DNA of 64,000 nucleotides from Streptococcaceae bacterium (GCA_902363395.1 CABIZZ010000001.1:620001-684000), one strand, 5' to 3'; positions 1 through 9,577 are shown, counted from the stretch's first letter. Program-made: numbers and translations. The notes: generated by a model from the sequence alone, not told the origin.

Positions 1-1
1 T

Positions 2-622
2 TATCAAGAGCATTTTCAAGCATTAGTAGAAGCAAATAAAGCTCTTGAGCAGGAGTCTACGGAAGTGGACTTTGAACAGATTGTGTTAGCATCGAAGGAG
101 CGACAACAGTTCCCTTTACGCGATTTGGTCGAATTCGGTGCAGATCAAGGTGATCTAGAAAAAACAGTATTTTATCATCCTAAAGAGAATAAGCTCTATG
201 TCGGAAAAAGTGTTCCATTTCCCATTATCTTTACTCCGAGCACGGTACTTTTTTATGGCATTTATCTGTTAACAGATCGAGTATCCTTTCATGGGTTCAT
301 CCCACTAGTGCTATCGTTTGGATTGATGCTTGTCATCGCTATATGGCAATTGCAACACAGAAGGCAGAAGTATACAGTGAATGTCATTCCTTATGAAATG
401 CCTGAGCATTATTTTAAAGTACAGAAGTCGAATGGCTTGAAAACCTATTTGCTAATTCTTGTCTTTGGGCTCATCACCTTAGGATTATCCATCTTATATC
501 TCACCTTCGGAAGCTTTCTGTTATTGTTTATAAGTTTTTTGATGTGGTATCTCTTTGTTGTATTAACTTTATGTGGTCAATTCAAGAAAACACATTATTT
601 AAAAATTTTGGAAAAGAAATAG
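2..622 (+). CDS. Membrane protein of unknown function, 5' end outside window
   Basis: The frame is open from base 2 with no start before the window edge, so this is the 3' part of a longer gene; the GTG at 65 is only an internal codon. The visible ~206 residues begin with a hydrophilic, probably cytoplasmic stretch. Two hydrophobic segments follow at roughly residues 75-115, and a second pair lies near the C-terminus. This suggests four membrane passes in two hairpins. I do not recognise the family. It is followed by a clear hairpin terminator (646-672), so it ends its transcription unit. The next two genes are also poorly known membrane-anchored proteins. Confidence 0.75.
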   Translation, partial: YQEHFQALVEANKALEQESTEVDFEQIVLASKERQQFPLRDLVEFGADQGDLEKTVFYHPKENKLYVGKSVPFPIIFTPSTVLFYGIYLLTDRVSFHGFIPLVLSFGLMLVIAIWQLQHRRQKYTVNVIPYEMPEHYFKVQKSNGLKTYLLILVFGLITLGLSILYLTFGSFLLLFISFLMWYLFVVLTLCGQFKKTHYLKILEKK

Positions 623-645
623 TTTCCTTAATTCTTTAGCATTTG

Positions 646-672
646 TCACCCTCTAAGGGTGATTTCTTTTTG
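646..672 (+). terminator. Rho-independent terminator
   Basis: TCACCCT (646-652) pairs with AGGGTGA (656-662) around a 3-nt loop, followed by a T-rich run. It ends the first partial gene. Confidence 0.75.
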
Positions 673-782
673 GTCTAAAACACTAATTAAGAAGGAAGTT
701 GCGTATAGGGATGAAATCGGGTATGATGGAAGATAAGTTGTTTAGTTTATGAAAGAAACGATTGGTTTTGTAGAGGAAAAGA

Positions 783-1683
783 ATGAAAAAATGCTTAAAT
801 AGTAAAATGGCAGGGATTCTATTAAGTTTGTTACTTATTTTCGGGTGTGTATTCGTATTGGTTCATCCTAAATCGAATCAGCACAAGAAAACTGAACCTG
901 CTTCAAAATATGTAGAGTCAGGGAATATTAAGAATGTTTCATACTGGGGCAATCATAACGAATATATTCTAGCTAAAGATTTCTATTTTGTAGGGAATCG
1001 TTATTTAGTTAGTTTTAATTATAATGAAAGACAAGATCAAAACAAAATACAGAAAGAGTACACTGGATTTCGATACTATGATATAAGTAGTGATATGGTA
1101 GAAACTAAAGTTGATTTCATAAAAAATATCCGAAAAAAATTTCCAAAAGCTTACTCGAAAAATTTCGATGTGATAAATAATAAAGGTCAAAGTCTTGTAT
1201 GGTTGCGCTATTATGAGTCAAAGGATTCAGAAAAATCACATGAATTATTTTTTGATTTAGACCATCATAAATTTATTGAAACCGAAAATATAGATACAGA
1301 AGTGACAACTATTGACGCAATTCTTACTTCCTATACTAATTTAGGTGGTTTGGTAGTGAAAAATACAGGGTATCGTATTGGGTCAAGAATAGAGCTTAAT
1401 GGTTATAGAGACAAAAGTAGCGTAAATCTAAATATTTTTAAAGAACATCCTGAATTGAAAGAAAAGCTTTCAAAGGAAGGTTACATCTTATACCCACGTC
1501 AAGACTCTATGTCTAATGCGGAATATTTTGACCAACTACTTCACTGGTTTGCTCCTACCGGTCAAAATCGAATCTCGGGAGTAAAGATAGATGCTTACTA
1601 CTCAAAAAGATGGACAGGAGCATGAAATCCATTCTTATGAAGAGTTTAGACAATACTACAATGGAAAAGGCGGCGAATTATAG
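783..1683 (+). pseudogene. Membrane-anchored extracytoplasmic protein, frameshifted near 3' end
   Basis: An ATG at 783 opens a 280-codon frame that ends at TGA 1623-1625. An N-terminal hydrophobic segment (about residues 9-27) is followed by a hydrophilic domain, so the protein is probably exported and tethered. A cysteine at residue 22 sits inside the hydrophobic stretch and makes a poor lipobox. The frame breaks in the A5 run at 1604-1608. Removing one A joins it to a frame reading KDGQEHEIHSYEEF and on to GGEL, with a stop at 1681-1683. That tail looks like genuine coding sequence, so the intact gene is probably about 300 codons. The break could be a real mutation, slippage variation or a sequencing error. 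I do not recognise the family. Confidence 0.65.
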
Positions 1684-1731
1684 GATTGAATCTAGCCGCA
1701 TTGAAAACAGGAATAGAAAAGAGTGATTTGT

Positions 1732-2496
1732 ATGAATTATTGCCAAATGCGCAAAAACTATAGACTCTATACTAGATCTGCTGGCCTTTTGGCAATGCTT
1801 CTGATTTTTTGCATTGGGTTAGTGATTAGAGATACTCTTCTTCAGACGGCTGGCGTCTTATTGGTTCTTGTTGGATTATTTCTATTTATCCAATTGCTCA
1901 AGAAGCGTTATACCAACAAGTGCAACACCTTGCTGCATGTAGACTTAGATTTAGACTCTTGGCAGCAATACCTTCAGTTGAACAAGAATGTGAAAAAGCC
2001 CATTTTACAGATAGATATGAAGCTGACATCGGTTGCCTATTCTTTTATGATGGGAGATTTCGATACCGTCATAAAAGAAGCTAGGGAAGCACTCAGTCAG
2101 AAGGAACTACCACAGAAATATAAGAACTTTTTTGAGAGTTATCTTATGCGATCAATTGTCCTGACAGATCCTGAATTGTCTAAGGAAGAGCTGGAGGCTC
2201 GATTAAATGAATTGACCATTACAGATCCTACACTAGCTGAGAAAACTAAAAAGGTCTGTCTCGCTCTTTATGATTTAACCATTGCCCACCAAAGCAATGA
2301 TTATTTTGAAGACTTAAGCAATGACTTCAAGTACCAACAGTTAGAAATGATCTACTACCAGGCCTTAAATGCTACTCTTAAAGGCGATAAGTCTAGAGCG
2401 GAAGAGCTCTTTCGCAAGTTGGTTTCAGAAGATGAGTCGCTCTATATCGTTCAAAAGGCGCAACAATACTTGAAGGATGAGGGGAATTATCTGTAA
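1732..2496 (+). CDS. Membrane protein with helical cytoplasmic domain, function unknown
   Basis: I use the ATG at 1732, about 255 codons, because AAAAGAG lies just upstream; a GTG at 1723 is in frame but less well placed. Two closely spaced transmembrane segments (about residues 15-55) are separated by a very short turn. The remaining ~195 residues are charged and predicted helical, with alternating helices that resemble TPR-type repeats, for example the segments around KEAREALSQKELP and KGDKSRAEELFRKLV near the C-terminus. A role as a membrane-bound scaffold is conceivable but not shown. The gene follows the frameshifted gene by about 50 bp and may be co-transcribed with it. Confidence 0.7.
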   Translation: MNYCQMRKNYRLYTRSAGLLAMLLIFCIGLVIRDTLLQTAGVLLVLVGLFLFIQLLKKRYTNKCNTLLHVDLDLDSWQQYLQLNKNVKKPILQIDMKLTSVAYSFMMGDFDTVIKEAREALSQKELPQKYKNFFESYLMRSIVLTDPELSKEELEARLNELTITDPTLAEKTKKVCLALYDLTIAHQSNDYFEDLSNDFKYQQLEMIYYQALNATLKGDKSRAEELFRKLVSEDESLYIVQKAQQYLKDEGNYL

Positions 2497-2562
2497 ATCC
2501 TCCAATCAAAACAGAATTTTTCCAAATGAAGGTATAAATAGTTCAAGAAAGATAGGATTGAA

Positions 2563-3117
2563 ATGGAGAAACAGATGACAACTATTTCAGATATACTTGA
2601 AAAATTTTATACAGATCACGAGGTGAAACCTTATATTTCGCTTGAGAGAGACTTGGAAGCTTGGTTGTTGGATCCAAAGCCCGTTTCGAAGAGAAACATG
2701 GAGTTGCTTCAAGATGGCTTGCTTGCAGGAGATATCATTCTCTTGTGGCGAATCCATTTTGGAACGTTTACGACGGAGACTTGGTTTCCTAAGTATTTCG
2801 AATACACTTATGGGATTCATGCTCCGGAACATTTGAGGGCTTTGGTAGATAAGGGGTATGCTGTTATCGAATCCGCTTTTGATTCGCTGGACCATATCAA
2901 TGCGACCATGAAAAAAGCCATTCTCAAAAAGAAGGGAGTCGCGGGCTTGTCCAAAATGAAAGCAGCCGATTTGAACCTAGCTTTGGCTAATCACTTTACC
3001 GAAGAAGAGTTGGCACAAGAGTTCACAGTTCGGGGCTATCAGTTGACGGAAAAAGGTAAGCAAGCGCTGAAAGAGCATCAAGCCATCATCGACCGCCACC
3101 CAAAGAAAAATCTATAA
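2563..3117 (+). CDS. SAP-like domain protein, function unknown
   Basis: This is a soluble 184-residue protein with no signal peptide or membrane segment. The C-terminal half contains a helix-turn-helix-like stretch (GLSKMKAADLNLALANHF, about residues 124-141) that resembles a SAP motif, a fold often linked to nucleic-acid binding. It is followed by a charged tail ending in KEHQAIIDRHPKK. The N-terminal half is rich in aromatic residues and unfamiliar. Two in-frame ATGs fit: 2563 (AGGA five bases upstream) and 2575 (GGAG six bases upstream). A good terminator follows at 3119, so the gene is separate from ftsK. Confidence 0.65.
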   Translation: MEKQMTTISDILEKFYTDHEVKPYISLERDLEAWLLDPKPVSKRNMELLQDGLLAGDIILLWRIHFGTFTTETWFPKYFEYTYGIHAPEHLRALVDKGYAVIESAFDSLDHINATMKKAILKKKGVAGLSKMKAADLNLALANHFTEEELAQEFTVRGYQLTEKGKQALKEHQAIIDRHPKKNL

Positions 3118-3118
3118 G

Positions 3119-3147
3119 TAACAGTGCCTGTGAGGTACTGTTTTTTG
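3119..3147 (+). terminator. Rho-independent terminator
   Basis: AACAGTGCC pairs with GGTACTGTT (one G-T pair) around a 5-nt loop, followed by T6. It separates the SAP-like gene from ftsK. Confidence 0.8.
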
Positions 3148-3200
3148 TTGTTGCTTTCGCACATGAGAGAAAAGGATTTTACTAGAGAACTAGTCTAGAA

Positions 3201-3222
3201 ATGTGGTATAATAAAGGTTATG
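3201..3222 (+). promoter_or_regulatory. Extended -10 promoter abutting the ftsK start
   Basis: TGGTATAAT places the -10 hexamer at 3207-3212, with the extended TGn motif. No good -35 is seen. Only seven bases separate the hexamer from the ATG at 3220, so initiation at normal spacing would give an mRNA beginning at or next to the start codon. Confidence 0.6.
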
Positions 3223-5571
3223 GCAAACAATAATCAATCAAAAAAAACACGGTCGACAAGACGACTGTCTAAAGCAGAAATAGAAAGAAAAAAAGCAATT
3301 CGCCGAATGATTATGACGATTGTCTTAACTCTCGTCTTCATTTTCGCCTTTTTACGATTAGGGGCCTTAGGCTTAGTGACCTACAACCTTATCCGTCTCT
3401 TGGTAGGTAGTCTGGCTTACGTAGCGATGACGGCTGTTATTGTCTACCTCTTCTTTTTCAAATGGATTGAGAAGCATGAGGGAACCTTGTCTGGCTTTTT
3501 AAGTCTTTTTGCAGGCTTGCTACTGATCTATCAAGCTTACTTTGTCTCCCTCTTGAAACTTGAAGGATCTTCTTTGGGGCCAACCTTCTCACGTATCTTA
3601 GGGGACCTCGTACACCTTCGCGTCTCTTCTTTTGCAGGAGGTGGTTTACTGGGTGCTATCTTGTACACGCCGATTGCCTTCTTGCTCTCGAACATCGGGA
3701 CTTATTTCATTGGAGGACTCTTGATCGTATTAGGACTTCTCTTGATGAGTTCTTATTCGGTTTATGACTTGTATGAGCAGGCTGTCGCAGCTTTTCACTC
3801 CTTTATGGAAAAACGAGAAATTCGTCGCCAAGAGCGCTTTGTCGAGCGTGAAGAGAAGAAGGCCCTTCAAGCAGAAGCAGAGGAGGCTGCCCGCATCGAG
3901 CAACTTGCAGAAGCTAGTCCCATGAGTACAGAAGGCTATCCTGTAGATCTTGAGACAGGTGAGGTCATGGAACCTGTGATCGAAACAGAAGCGCCCGCAG
4001 AGGAGGCCTACCCTCAAATTTATCTACCAAATGAAGAGGAAGGTTATTCGGAAGACTGGCCAGAAGACGATCCAGAGGAAATGGAAGAAGTTCCTGAGGA
4101 GGATATGGATGAAGAAGTCACTGTGGACTTCACACCTAAGGAACTCCTTCAGTACAAGCTTCCAACGATTGATCTCTTTGCGCCTGATAAGCCCAAAAAT
4201 CAATCCAAAGAGAAAAACATCGTTCGTCAGAACATCCGCATTTTGGAAGAAACCTTTGCAAGCTTTAACATCAAGGCGACAGTGGAACGGGCGGAAATCG
4301 GTCCTTCTGTCACCAAATATGAGGTTAAGCCAGCTGTCGGTGTGCGGGTCAACCGCATCTCCAACTTAGCAGATGATTTGGCCTTAGCCCTAGCAGCCAA
4401 GGATGTGCGGATTGAAGCGCCGATTCCAGGGAAGTCTCTGGTCGGGATTGAGGTGCCCAATTCAGAGATTGCGACGGTTTCCTTCCGTGAATTGTGGGAG
4501 CAGTCCAAGACAGATCCAGCTAAACTCCTTGAGATTCCTCTTGGGAAGGCCGTAGATGGTTCAGCTCGGACCTTTGATTTGGCCCGGATGCCCCACCTCT
4601 TGGTAGCTGGTTCTACCGGATCTGGTAAATCGGTTGCGGTTAATGGGATCATTTCGAGTATCTTGATGAAGGCCCGTCCGGACGAAGTCAAATTTATGAT
4701 GGTCGATCCAAAGATGGTGGAGCTTTCTGTCTATAATGATATTCCTCACCTCTTGATTCCAGTTGTGACCAACCCACGCAAGGCCAGTCGGGCCCTACAA
4801 AAGGTTGTCGATGAGATGGAAAATCGCTACGAGCTCTTCTCGAAAGTGGGTGCTCGGAATATTGCTGGCTTTAATGCCAAGGTTGCGGAGTACAATACCC
4901 AGTCTGAGATGAAGCAAGTACCACTTCCATTGATTGTGGTCATTGTCGATGAGTTGGCAGACTTGATGATGGTGGCAAGTAAAGAAGTGGAAGATGCTAT
5001 TATTCGTCTTGGACAGAAGGCGCGAGCGGCAGGGATCCACATGATCCTTGCGACCCAACGGCCATCGGTTGATGTTATTTCAGGTTTGATCAAGGCCAAT
5101 GTACCTTCCCGTGTCGCTTTTGCGGTATCATCCGGGACCGACTCACGGACCATCTTGGACGAAAATGGAGCGGAGAAATTGCTTGGTCGTGGAGACATGC
5201 TCTTTAAACCGATTGATGAAAATCATCCGATCCGTCTCCAAGGATCCTTTATCTCAGATGACGATGTGGAGCGGATTGTCAACTTCGTCAAAGAGCAAGC
5301 TGAAGCGGATTATGATGATGCCTTCGATCCTGGTGAAGTATCTGAGTCAGACTTTGATGGAGGTATGGGTGGCTCAGACGAAGGCGACCCTCTCTTTGAA
5401 GAGGCAAAGGCGCTCGTGATTGAAACTCAAAAAGCCAGTGCTTCGATGATTCAGCGCCGCTTATCGGTTGGCTTTAACCGGGCCACTCGCCTCATGGAAG
5501 ACTTGGAAGCAGCGGGTGTCATCGGACCAGCTGAAGGAACCAAGCCAAGAAAGGTCTTACAGACCAATTAA
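3220..5571 (+). CDS. ftsK: FtsK/SpoIIIE-type DNA translocase
   Basis: This is a 783-residue ATP-driven double-stranded DNA pump that clears chromosome ends through the closing septum and supports dimer resolution. A basic N-terminus is followed by several membrane segments (about residues 28-185). A Glu/Asp-rich linker (about 215-305) leads into the motor. Walker A GSTGSGKS is near residue 464 and Walker [11 protein letters not shown] near 573. A C-terminal winged-helix gamma domain (about 715-783) should read the polar KOPS/SRS sequences. Length and domain order match streptococcal FtsK. The start is the ATG at 3220, as in its relatives, despite the lack of a usual Shine-Dalgarno sequence. 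Confidence 0.95.
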   Translation: MANNNQSKKTRSTRRLSKAEIERKKAIRRMIMTIVLTLVFIFAFLRLGALGLVTYNLIRLLVGSLAYVAMTAVIVYLFFFKWIEKHEGTLSGFLSLFAGLLLIYQAYFVSLLKLEGSSLGPTFSRILGDLVHLRVSSFAGGGLLGAILYTPIAFLLSNIGTYFIGGLLIVLGLLLMSSYSVYDLYEQAVAAFHSFMEKREIRRQERFVEREEKKALQAEAEEAARIEQLAEASPMSTEGYPVDLETGEVMEPVIETEAPAEEAYPQIYLPNEEEGYSEDWPEDDPEEMEEVPEEDMDEEVTVDFTPKELLQYKLPTIDLFAPDKPKNQSKEKNIVRQNIRILEETFASFNIKATVERAEIGPSVTKYEVKPAVGVRVNRISNLADDLALALAAKDVRIEAPIPGKSLVGIEVPNSEIATVSFRELWEQSKTDPAKLLEIPLGKAVDGSARTFDLARMPHLLVAGSTGSGKSVAVNGIISSILMKARPDEVKFMMVDPKMVELSVYNDIPHLLIPVVTNPRKASRALQKVVDEMENRYELFSKVGARNIAGFNAKVAEYNTQSEMKQVPLPLIVVIVDELADLMMVASKEVEDAIIRLGQKARAAGIHMILATQRPSVDVISGLIKANVPSRVAFAVSSGTDSRTILDENGAEKLLGRGDMLFKPIDENHPIRLQGSFISDDDVERIVNFVKEQAEADYDDAFDPGEVSESDFDGGMGGSDEGDPLFEEAKALVIETQKASASMIQRRLSVGFNRATRLMEDLEAAGVIGPAEGTKPRKVLQTN

Positions 5572-5616
5572 TCTTTCTTTAAATGAAGAAGGAATGAGAT
5601 ATTTGACAATAGCAAA

Positions 5617-5648
5617 AACCTGCCTGTACAAGGGGCAGGTTTTCTTTA
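5617..5648 (+). terminator. ftsK terminator
   Basis: AACCTGCC (5617-5624) pairs with GGCAGGTT (5634-5641), followed by a T-rich tail. Confidence 0.8.
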
Positions 5649-5672
5649 CGATAAAAAAGAAAAGGACAGCAG

Positions 5673-6059
5673 ATGCATCTCGATACCATTCACCACATTG
5701 CCATTATTGGCCACGATTATGATAAAACCAGAGAATTCTATGTAGACAAGTTAGGCTTTGAACCTTTAGACGAACACCATCGGCCAGAAAAGCAGGATAT
5801 TCTCTTTAATATTCGAAAGGGAAATCTGACCTTGGAAATATTTATCAAACCAGATGCCCCCAAGAGACCCTTTCTCCCTCATCCAGAGCATACCGGTCTC
5901 CGTCATCTGGCTTTTAAAGTGGAAGATGTTCAAGCCTGTCTAGCAGAGTTTGACCAATTGGGAATTCCTCATACAGAGCTACGGGTGGATGATTTTGATG
6001 GGCGCAAAATGGCCTTCTTCTTTGATCCAGATGGCTTGCCTCTTGAACTTCACGAATAG
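5673..6059 (+). CDS. VOC-fold metalloprotein (glyoxalase/dioxygenase superfamily)
   Basis: This 128-residue protein has the two beta-alpha-beta-beta-beta modules of the vicinal oxygen chelate fold. Likely metal ligands are the HH pair in TIHHIAI (residues 6-8), the Glu in LTLEIF (about 53), the His in RHLAFK (about 76) and the Glu in LPLELHE at the C-terminus. That is the usual H-E-H-E arrangement of glyoxalase I-like enzymes. The size fits small single-chain bacterial glyoxalase-like proteins. The substrate cannot be assigned. It lies between terminator-bounded ftsK and the P-type ATPase gene, so it may be expressed on its own or with the ATPase. Confidence 0.85.
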   Translation: MHLDTIHHIAIIGHDYDKTREFYVDKLGFEPLDEHHRPEKQDILFNIRKGNLTLEIFIKPDAPKRPFLPHPEHTGLRHLAFKVEDVQACLAEFDQLGIPHTELRVDDFDGRKMAFFFDPDGLPLELHE

Positions 6060-6143
6060 ATCTACACAATCTTCGGTCTCTAGTCCCAAGCCAAAAGACA
6101 TTCTTTTTGCTAAACTAGATACAGAAAAAAGAAAGAAGAAAAT

Positions 6144-8489
6144 ATGGAAGAGAAGCGATATAGAGGGCTAACGAATGAGCAAGTCCAAAGCAGAATTAGA
6201 GAAGGCAAACAAAATCGAGTAACCATCACGGCTGAAAAGTCGACCAGAGAGATTATTTATTCAAATGTCTTTACCTATTTTAACCTGGTTTTTGGTATTC
6301 TAGCTATCTTATTGATACTAGTACGGTCTTGGAACAATATGTTATTTGTTCCCATTGTGGTCGTTAACTCCTTGATTGGGATTGTTCAAGAATTGCGGTC
6401 TCGGCGGATTTTGAATAAGATGCGCCTCCTTCAAGTGGAGAAAGCTCGAGTGATTCGTGAAGGAGAACGGCTGGATCTTCCTGTCGACCAGGTGGTAGAG
6501 GGGGATGTCGTCTTGTTCCAAGCAGGGGATCAGATCTATGCGGATGCCAAGGTTCTGGATGGCTCGATCATGGTCGATGAGTCTCAATTAACAGGTGAAG
6601 CAGATGAAATCCCTAAAGGTGAGAATCAGAAACTCATGTCAGGAAGTTTTGTCATCTCAGGTCAAGCAGTTGCCGTCTTGGAACAAGTAGGAGATGCGTC
6701 TTATATTAATCAGCTGAGTCTATCTGCTAAGAAAGTCAAGGGACACGAAGAATCCGAAATGGTTCATGCGGTGGATGGTCTTGTCCGAATGATCGGAATG
6801 ATTCTCATCCCGATTGGCTTGCTCTTGTTCTTGCAAAGCTATCTAGGAAATCAAGACTCCCTCAAAGTTAGCATTACCTCTATGGTTGGTGCCATCATTG
6901 GGATGATCCCAGAGGGACTCTACCTCTTAATGACCCTGGCTTTGGTACTTGGAGCAACCCGCTTAGCCCTTCAAAAGGTCCTACTCAACAGTATGAAGGG
7001 GATTGAAACCCTATCCCGTATCGACGTCCTTTGTCTAGACAAGACGGGAACCATTACCGAACACAGGATGCAGGTGAGTGAACTGCTCCCCTTGGCACTA
7101 GATGAAAAAGAAGGCAGAGAAATATTAAGTCACTATCTCCAGGCCAGTGAGGATCAGAATGATACTATCACGGCCATTCGGCAGTTTCACTCAGTCCAAA
7201 CAAGTGAAGTTTGGACCGTTCAAGACCGTCTTCCTTTTTCATCTAAGAAGAAATTTGGGGGCCTTCAGTTCCAACAAGGTATTTACCTACTAGGGGCACC
7301 GGATGTTTTGCTTCGAGATGATCTCGATGCTTACCAAGAAGTCTGGCAGCGAGAGATTGAACGAGGGGCGCGTGTCCTTATTTTGGGGCATTACCAGGGG
7401 GAGCAGTTGACAGAAGTATTAGAGGCTCCAGTCCTTCCCCTTCTAGCCTTGGTCTTGGAGAATCCTGTACGATCGACTGCTCCTGAAACCTTTGCTTATT
7501 TCCAAAAACAAGGGGTGACCATCAAGGTTATTTCAGGGGATCATCCTGTGACAGTTGCTGCCGTTGCTCAGAAAGCAGGTATTCCTGATGCAGATCAAGT
7601 GGTCGATGCTAGTCAGCTTAAGACATATGAGGAGGTAGTAGATGCAGCACGGACCTACACAGTCTTTGGCCGGGTTAGTCCAGAACAAAAACAAATCCTC
7701 GTAGAGAGCTTGCAGGCGGATGGTCATAAGGTTGGGATGACAGGGGATGGGGTCAATGACATTCTCGCTATGAAAAAGGCAGATTGTAGTATTGCCATGA
7801 ATTCGGGCCACGATGCGACCAAAAAGGTGGCCCAGGTTGTGCTTTTAGATTCGGACTTCTCTCACATGCCGTCGATTGTGGATGAAGGTCGCCGAGTTGT
7901 CAACAATATTCAGCGTTCGGCGAGTCTCTTTTTGGTCAAGAATATTTTTTCAATATTATTGGCTATTTTGGCCATTCTCTTTGCTTTCACTTATCCCATT
8001 CAGGCTTCTCAGATGTCCTTGATCAGTGGATTTACAATCGGAATCCCCGGTTTCTTACTAGCCCTGGAGAAGAATCGATCCCGGATAGAAGGAGACTTTA
8101 TTGAAACCGTGATAGAGCAGGCTCTTCCAGCCGCCTTGACCAATCTCATATCGGTCCTTTTTCTTGTGGTTCTGGGTCCTTTCCTTGGATTAAGTCAGGG
8201 AGATATTTCGACCATCTCGATTTACCTGCTGGCTTTGATTGGCTTTACAAAAGTATACCAACTCAGCCTTCCCTTCAATCATGTGAAATTGGGCATTATC
8301 CTTCTAAATGTAGCAGGATTTTGTCTGTCGGTCTTTGTATTTTCTTCCATTTTTAATCTCAGCCACCTTCATCTGACTGGCTGGATTTTGACCCTAGTCC
8401 TAGGATTGGTCATGGAAGGAGTCTTATGGTTGATGAATCGTCTTGTCTATACCTTTGTGACCCATCTGCATAAGTCCAGAAACAAATAG
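6144..8489 (+). CDS. P-type cation-transporting ATPase
   Basis: This 781-residue membrane ATPase uses ATP to move cations through a phospho-aspartate intermediate. Seen in order: an actuator loop with LTGEAD (about 149-154), an M4-type motif IPEGLYLL (about 255), the phosphorylation site CLDKTGT (about 297-303), the hinge motif MTGDGVNDILAMKKAD (about 532-547), and several C-terminal membrane helices (about 600-770). It lacks N-terminal metal-binding CxxC motifs and the CPx motif, so it is not a copper or cadmium pump. The compact layout resembles the CtpE-like group, some of which handle calcium. The ion is not certain from sequence. A strong bidirectional terminator follows. Confidence 0.88.
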   Translation: MEEKRYRGLTNEQVQSRIREGKQNRVTITAEKSTREIIYSNVFTYFNLVFGILAILLILVRSWNNMLFVPIVVVNSLIGIVQELRSRRILNKMRLLQVEKARVIREGERLDLPVDQVVEGDVVLFQAGDQIYADAKVLDGSIMVDESQLTGEADEIPKGENQKLMSGSFVISGQAVAVLEQVGDASYINQLSLSAKKVKGHEESEMVHAVDGLVRMIGMILIPIGLLLFLQSYLGNQDSLKVSITSMVGAIIGMIPEGLYLLMTLALVLGATRLALQKVLLNSMKGIETLSRIDVLCLDKTGTITEHRMQVSELLPLALDEKEGREILSHYLQASEDQNDTITAIRQFHSVQTSEVWTVQDRLPFSSKKKFGGLQFQQGIYLLGAPDVLLRDDLDAYQEVWQREIERGARVLILGHYQGEQLTEVLEAPVLPLLALVLENPVRSTAPETFAYFQKQGVTIKVISGDHPVTVAAVAQKAGIPDADQVVDASQLKTYEEVVDAARTYTVFGRVSPEQKQILVESLQADGHKVGMTGDGVNDILAMKKADCSIAMNSGHDATKKVAQVVLLDSDFSHMPSIVDEGRRVVNNIQRSASLFLVKNIFSILLAILAILFAFTYPIQASQMSLISGFTIGIPGFLLALEKNRSRIEGDFIETVIEQALPAALTNLISVLFLVVLGPFLGLSQGDISTISIYLLALIGFTKVYQLSLPFNHVKLGIILLNVAGFCLSVFVFSSIFNLSHLHLTGWILTLVLGLVMEGVLWLMNRLVYTFVTHLHKSRNK

Positions 8490-8490
8490 A

Positions 8491-8541
8491 AAAACGGTAT
8501 TAGCTAAACCATCTTGGATCTAGTTAATACCGTTATTTTAT
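8491..8541. terminator. Bidirectional terminator between convergent genes
   Basis: A 14-bp stem (AACGGTATTAGCTA at 8493-8506 with TAGTTAATACCGTT at 8521-8534, one G-T pair) has A- and T-rich flanks. It can serve both the ATPase gene and the minus-strand gene that follows. Confidence 0.85.
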
Positions 8542-8549
8542 TATTAAAA

Positions 8550-8894
8550 TCAGATAAAGAGACTAATCGTCATAATGAGGTAAAGGAAGAAGGTAATGAG
8601 AAAGCCTGCGCGCCAAAAGTACTTGAAAAATTTTGGATAGTAAAAGCTACGTCTCTTTTTCAAGAAATAGATAGTCAAGCCGATAGCTAAGAGGGACAAG
8701 GCCAATAATAATTGTGGCAACAAATTATGATAGTAAGCCGCATCTGAAATCAAATAGTATTCAAGCGCGAACAGAGGAAAAGCCAGATCGGCAAAATTCC
8801 AGCCATATCGACGGAGTTTAAAGACTCGGACAATAATCCCACTGAGAATCAGGGTCAAAAAAATAAAGACAAGGGAAGCAACTTTTATTAACAT
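8550..8894 (-). CDS. DUF3397-family small membrane protein
   Basis: This 114-residue protein consists almost entirely of four hydrophobic helices (about residues 5-22, 36-52, 60-78 and 92-112), with a basic loop KKRRSFYYPKFFKYF between the last two. Length and pattern match the DUF3397 family, which occurs in Lactobacillales beside the L11-L1 operon; its function is unknown. On the minus strand GGAGG lies a few bases before the ATG whose first base is 8894, which supports the start. It is transcribed away from rplK and shares the terminator at 8491 with the ATPase gene. Confidence 0.82.
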   Translation of the reverse strand: MLIKVASLVFIFLTLILSGIIVRVFKLRRYGWNFADLAFPLFALEYYLISDAAYYHNLLPQLLLALSLLAIGLTIYFLKKRRSFYYPKFFKYFWRAGFLITFFLYLIMTISLFI

Positions 8895-8947
8895 ACCTCC
8901 ATTTTATCATAAAAGTAAAAAAAGTGTGATGGAAATGAAATTTTTTC

Positions 8948-8975
8948 TTGCATTCGGAAGAAAATAGTGTATAAT
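8948..8975 (+). promoter_or_regulatory. rplKA promoter
   Basis: The -35 is TTGCAT (8948-8953) and the -10 is TATAAT (8970-8975), 16 bp apart. It drives the L11-L1 operon through a leader of about 70 nt. Confidence 0.8.
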
Positions 8976-8981
8976 AGAAAG

Positions 8982-9041
8982 GTATGCGCAGAGCATACTT
9001 GTGGGAGGTAAAAATCTGTAATTACCGCCAAAACCACAAAG
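8982..9041 (+). promoter_or_regulatory. Structured leader of rplK, candidate L1-binding motif
   Basis: A first hairpin pairs GTATGC with GCATAC (8982-8998). A second structure begins GTGGGAG (9001-9007), has an inner stem GGTAA/TTACC (9007-9011 with 9022-9026), and is closed by GTGG/CCAC (9001-9004 with 9034-9037), just before the Shine-Dalgarno sequence. The GTGGGAG start recurs between rplK and rplA. L1-operon mRNAs in many bacteria carry such a mimic of the rRNA L1 site. The assignment here is inference. Confidence 0.5.
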
Positions 9042-9054
9042 GAGGATTTAAGAA

Positions 9055-9480
9055 ATGGCTAAAAAAGTCGAAAAACTTGTAAAATTGCAAATCCCTGCTG
9101 GTAAAGCTACTCCAGCTCCACCGGTTGGACCAGCACTTGGTCAAGCAGGTATCAACATCATGGGATTCACTAAAGAGTTTAATGCTCGTACGGCTGACCA
9201 AGCTGGAATGATTATCCCAGTTGTAATCACTGTTTATGAAGATAAATCATTTGATTTCGTTACAAAAACACCACCAGCTGCTGTTCTTTTGAAAAAAGCT
9301 GCAGGTGTTGAAAAAGGATCAGGTACACCTAACAAAACGAAAGTTGCAACAGTTACTCGTGCGCAAGTACAAGAAATTGCTGAAACTAAGATGCCAGATT
9401 TGAACGCTGCAAACATTGAGTCTGCAATGCGTATGATCGAAGGTACTGCTCGTTCTATGGGATTCACTGTTACTGACTAA
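9055..9480 (+). CDS. rplK: 50S ribosomal protein L11
   Basis: This 141-residue protein of the ribosomal GTPase-associated centre binds 23S rRNA near the stalk base. The N-terminal domain shows the family signature ([20 protein letters not shown], residues 10-29). The C-terminal RNA-binding domain ends with EGTARSMGF near residues 129-137. Length matches L11 exactly. AAAGGAGG precedes the ATG at 9055 at good spacing. It is the first gene of the two-gene L11-L1 operon, whose structured leader suggests feedback control by L1. Confidence 0.98.
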   Translation: MAKKVEKLVKLQIPAGKATPAPPVGPALGQAGINIMGFTKEFNARTADQAGMIIPVVITVYEDKSFDFVTKTPPAAVLLKKAAGVEKGSGTPNKTKVATVTRAQVQEIAETKMPDLNAANIESAMRMIEGTARSMGFTVTD

Positions 9481-9530
9481 TTGTAACAATCCTATTTGCC
9501 CGCAATACACTTGATCATGAGACGAGTGAC

Positions 9531-9557
9531 GTGGGAGATGAAAATCGATATGACCAC
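9531..9557 (+). promoter_or_regulatory. Candidate L1-binding mRNA motif before rplA
   Basis: GTGGGAGATG is followed by an AATCGAT loop region and ATGACCAC. The GTGG/CCAC ends (9531-9534 with 9554-9557) pair, leaving the purine-rich GGAG opposite ATGA, a layout typical of L1 operator RNAs. It sits about 10 nt before the rplA Shine-Dalgarno sequence, a position suited to translational repression. Confidence 0.55.
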
Positions 9558-9577
9558 ATTACAAGGAGAAAGATAAA

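Noticed and set aside
4227..4691. 154-codon minus-strand frame inside ftsK
   Set aside because: It is antisense to the conserved motor domain with no start signals.
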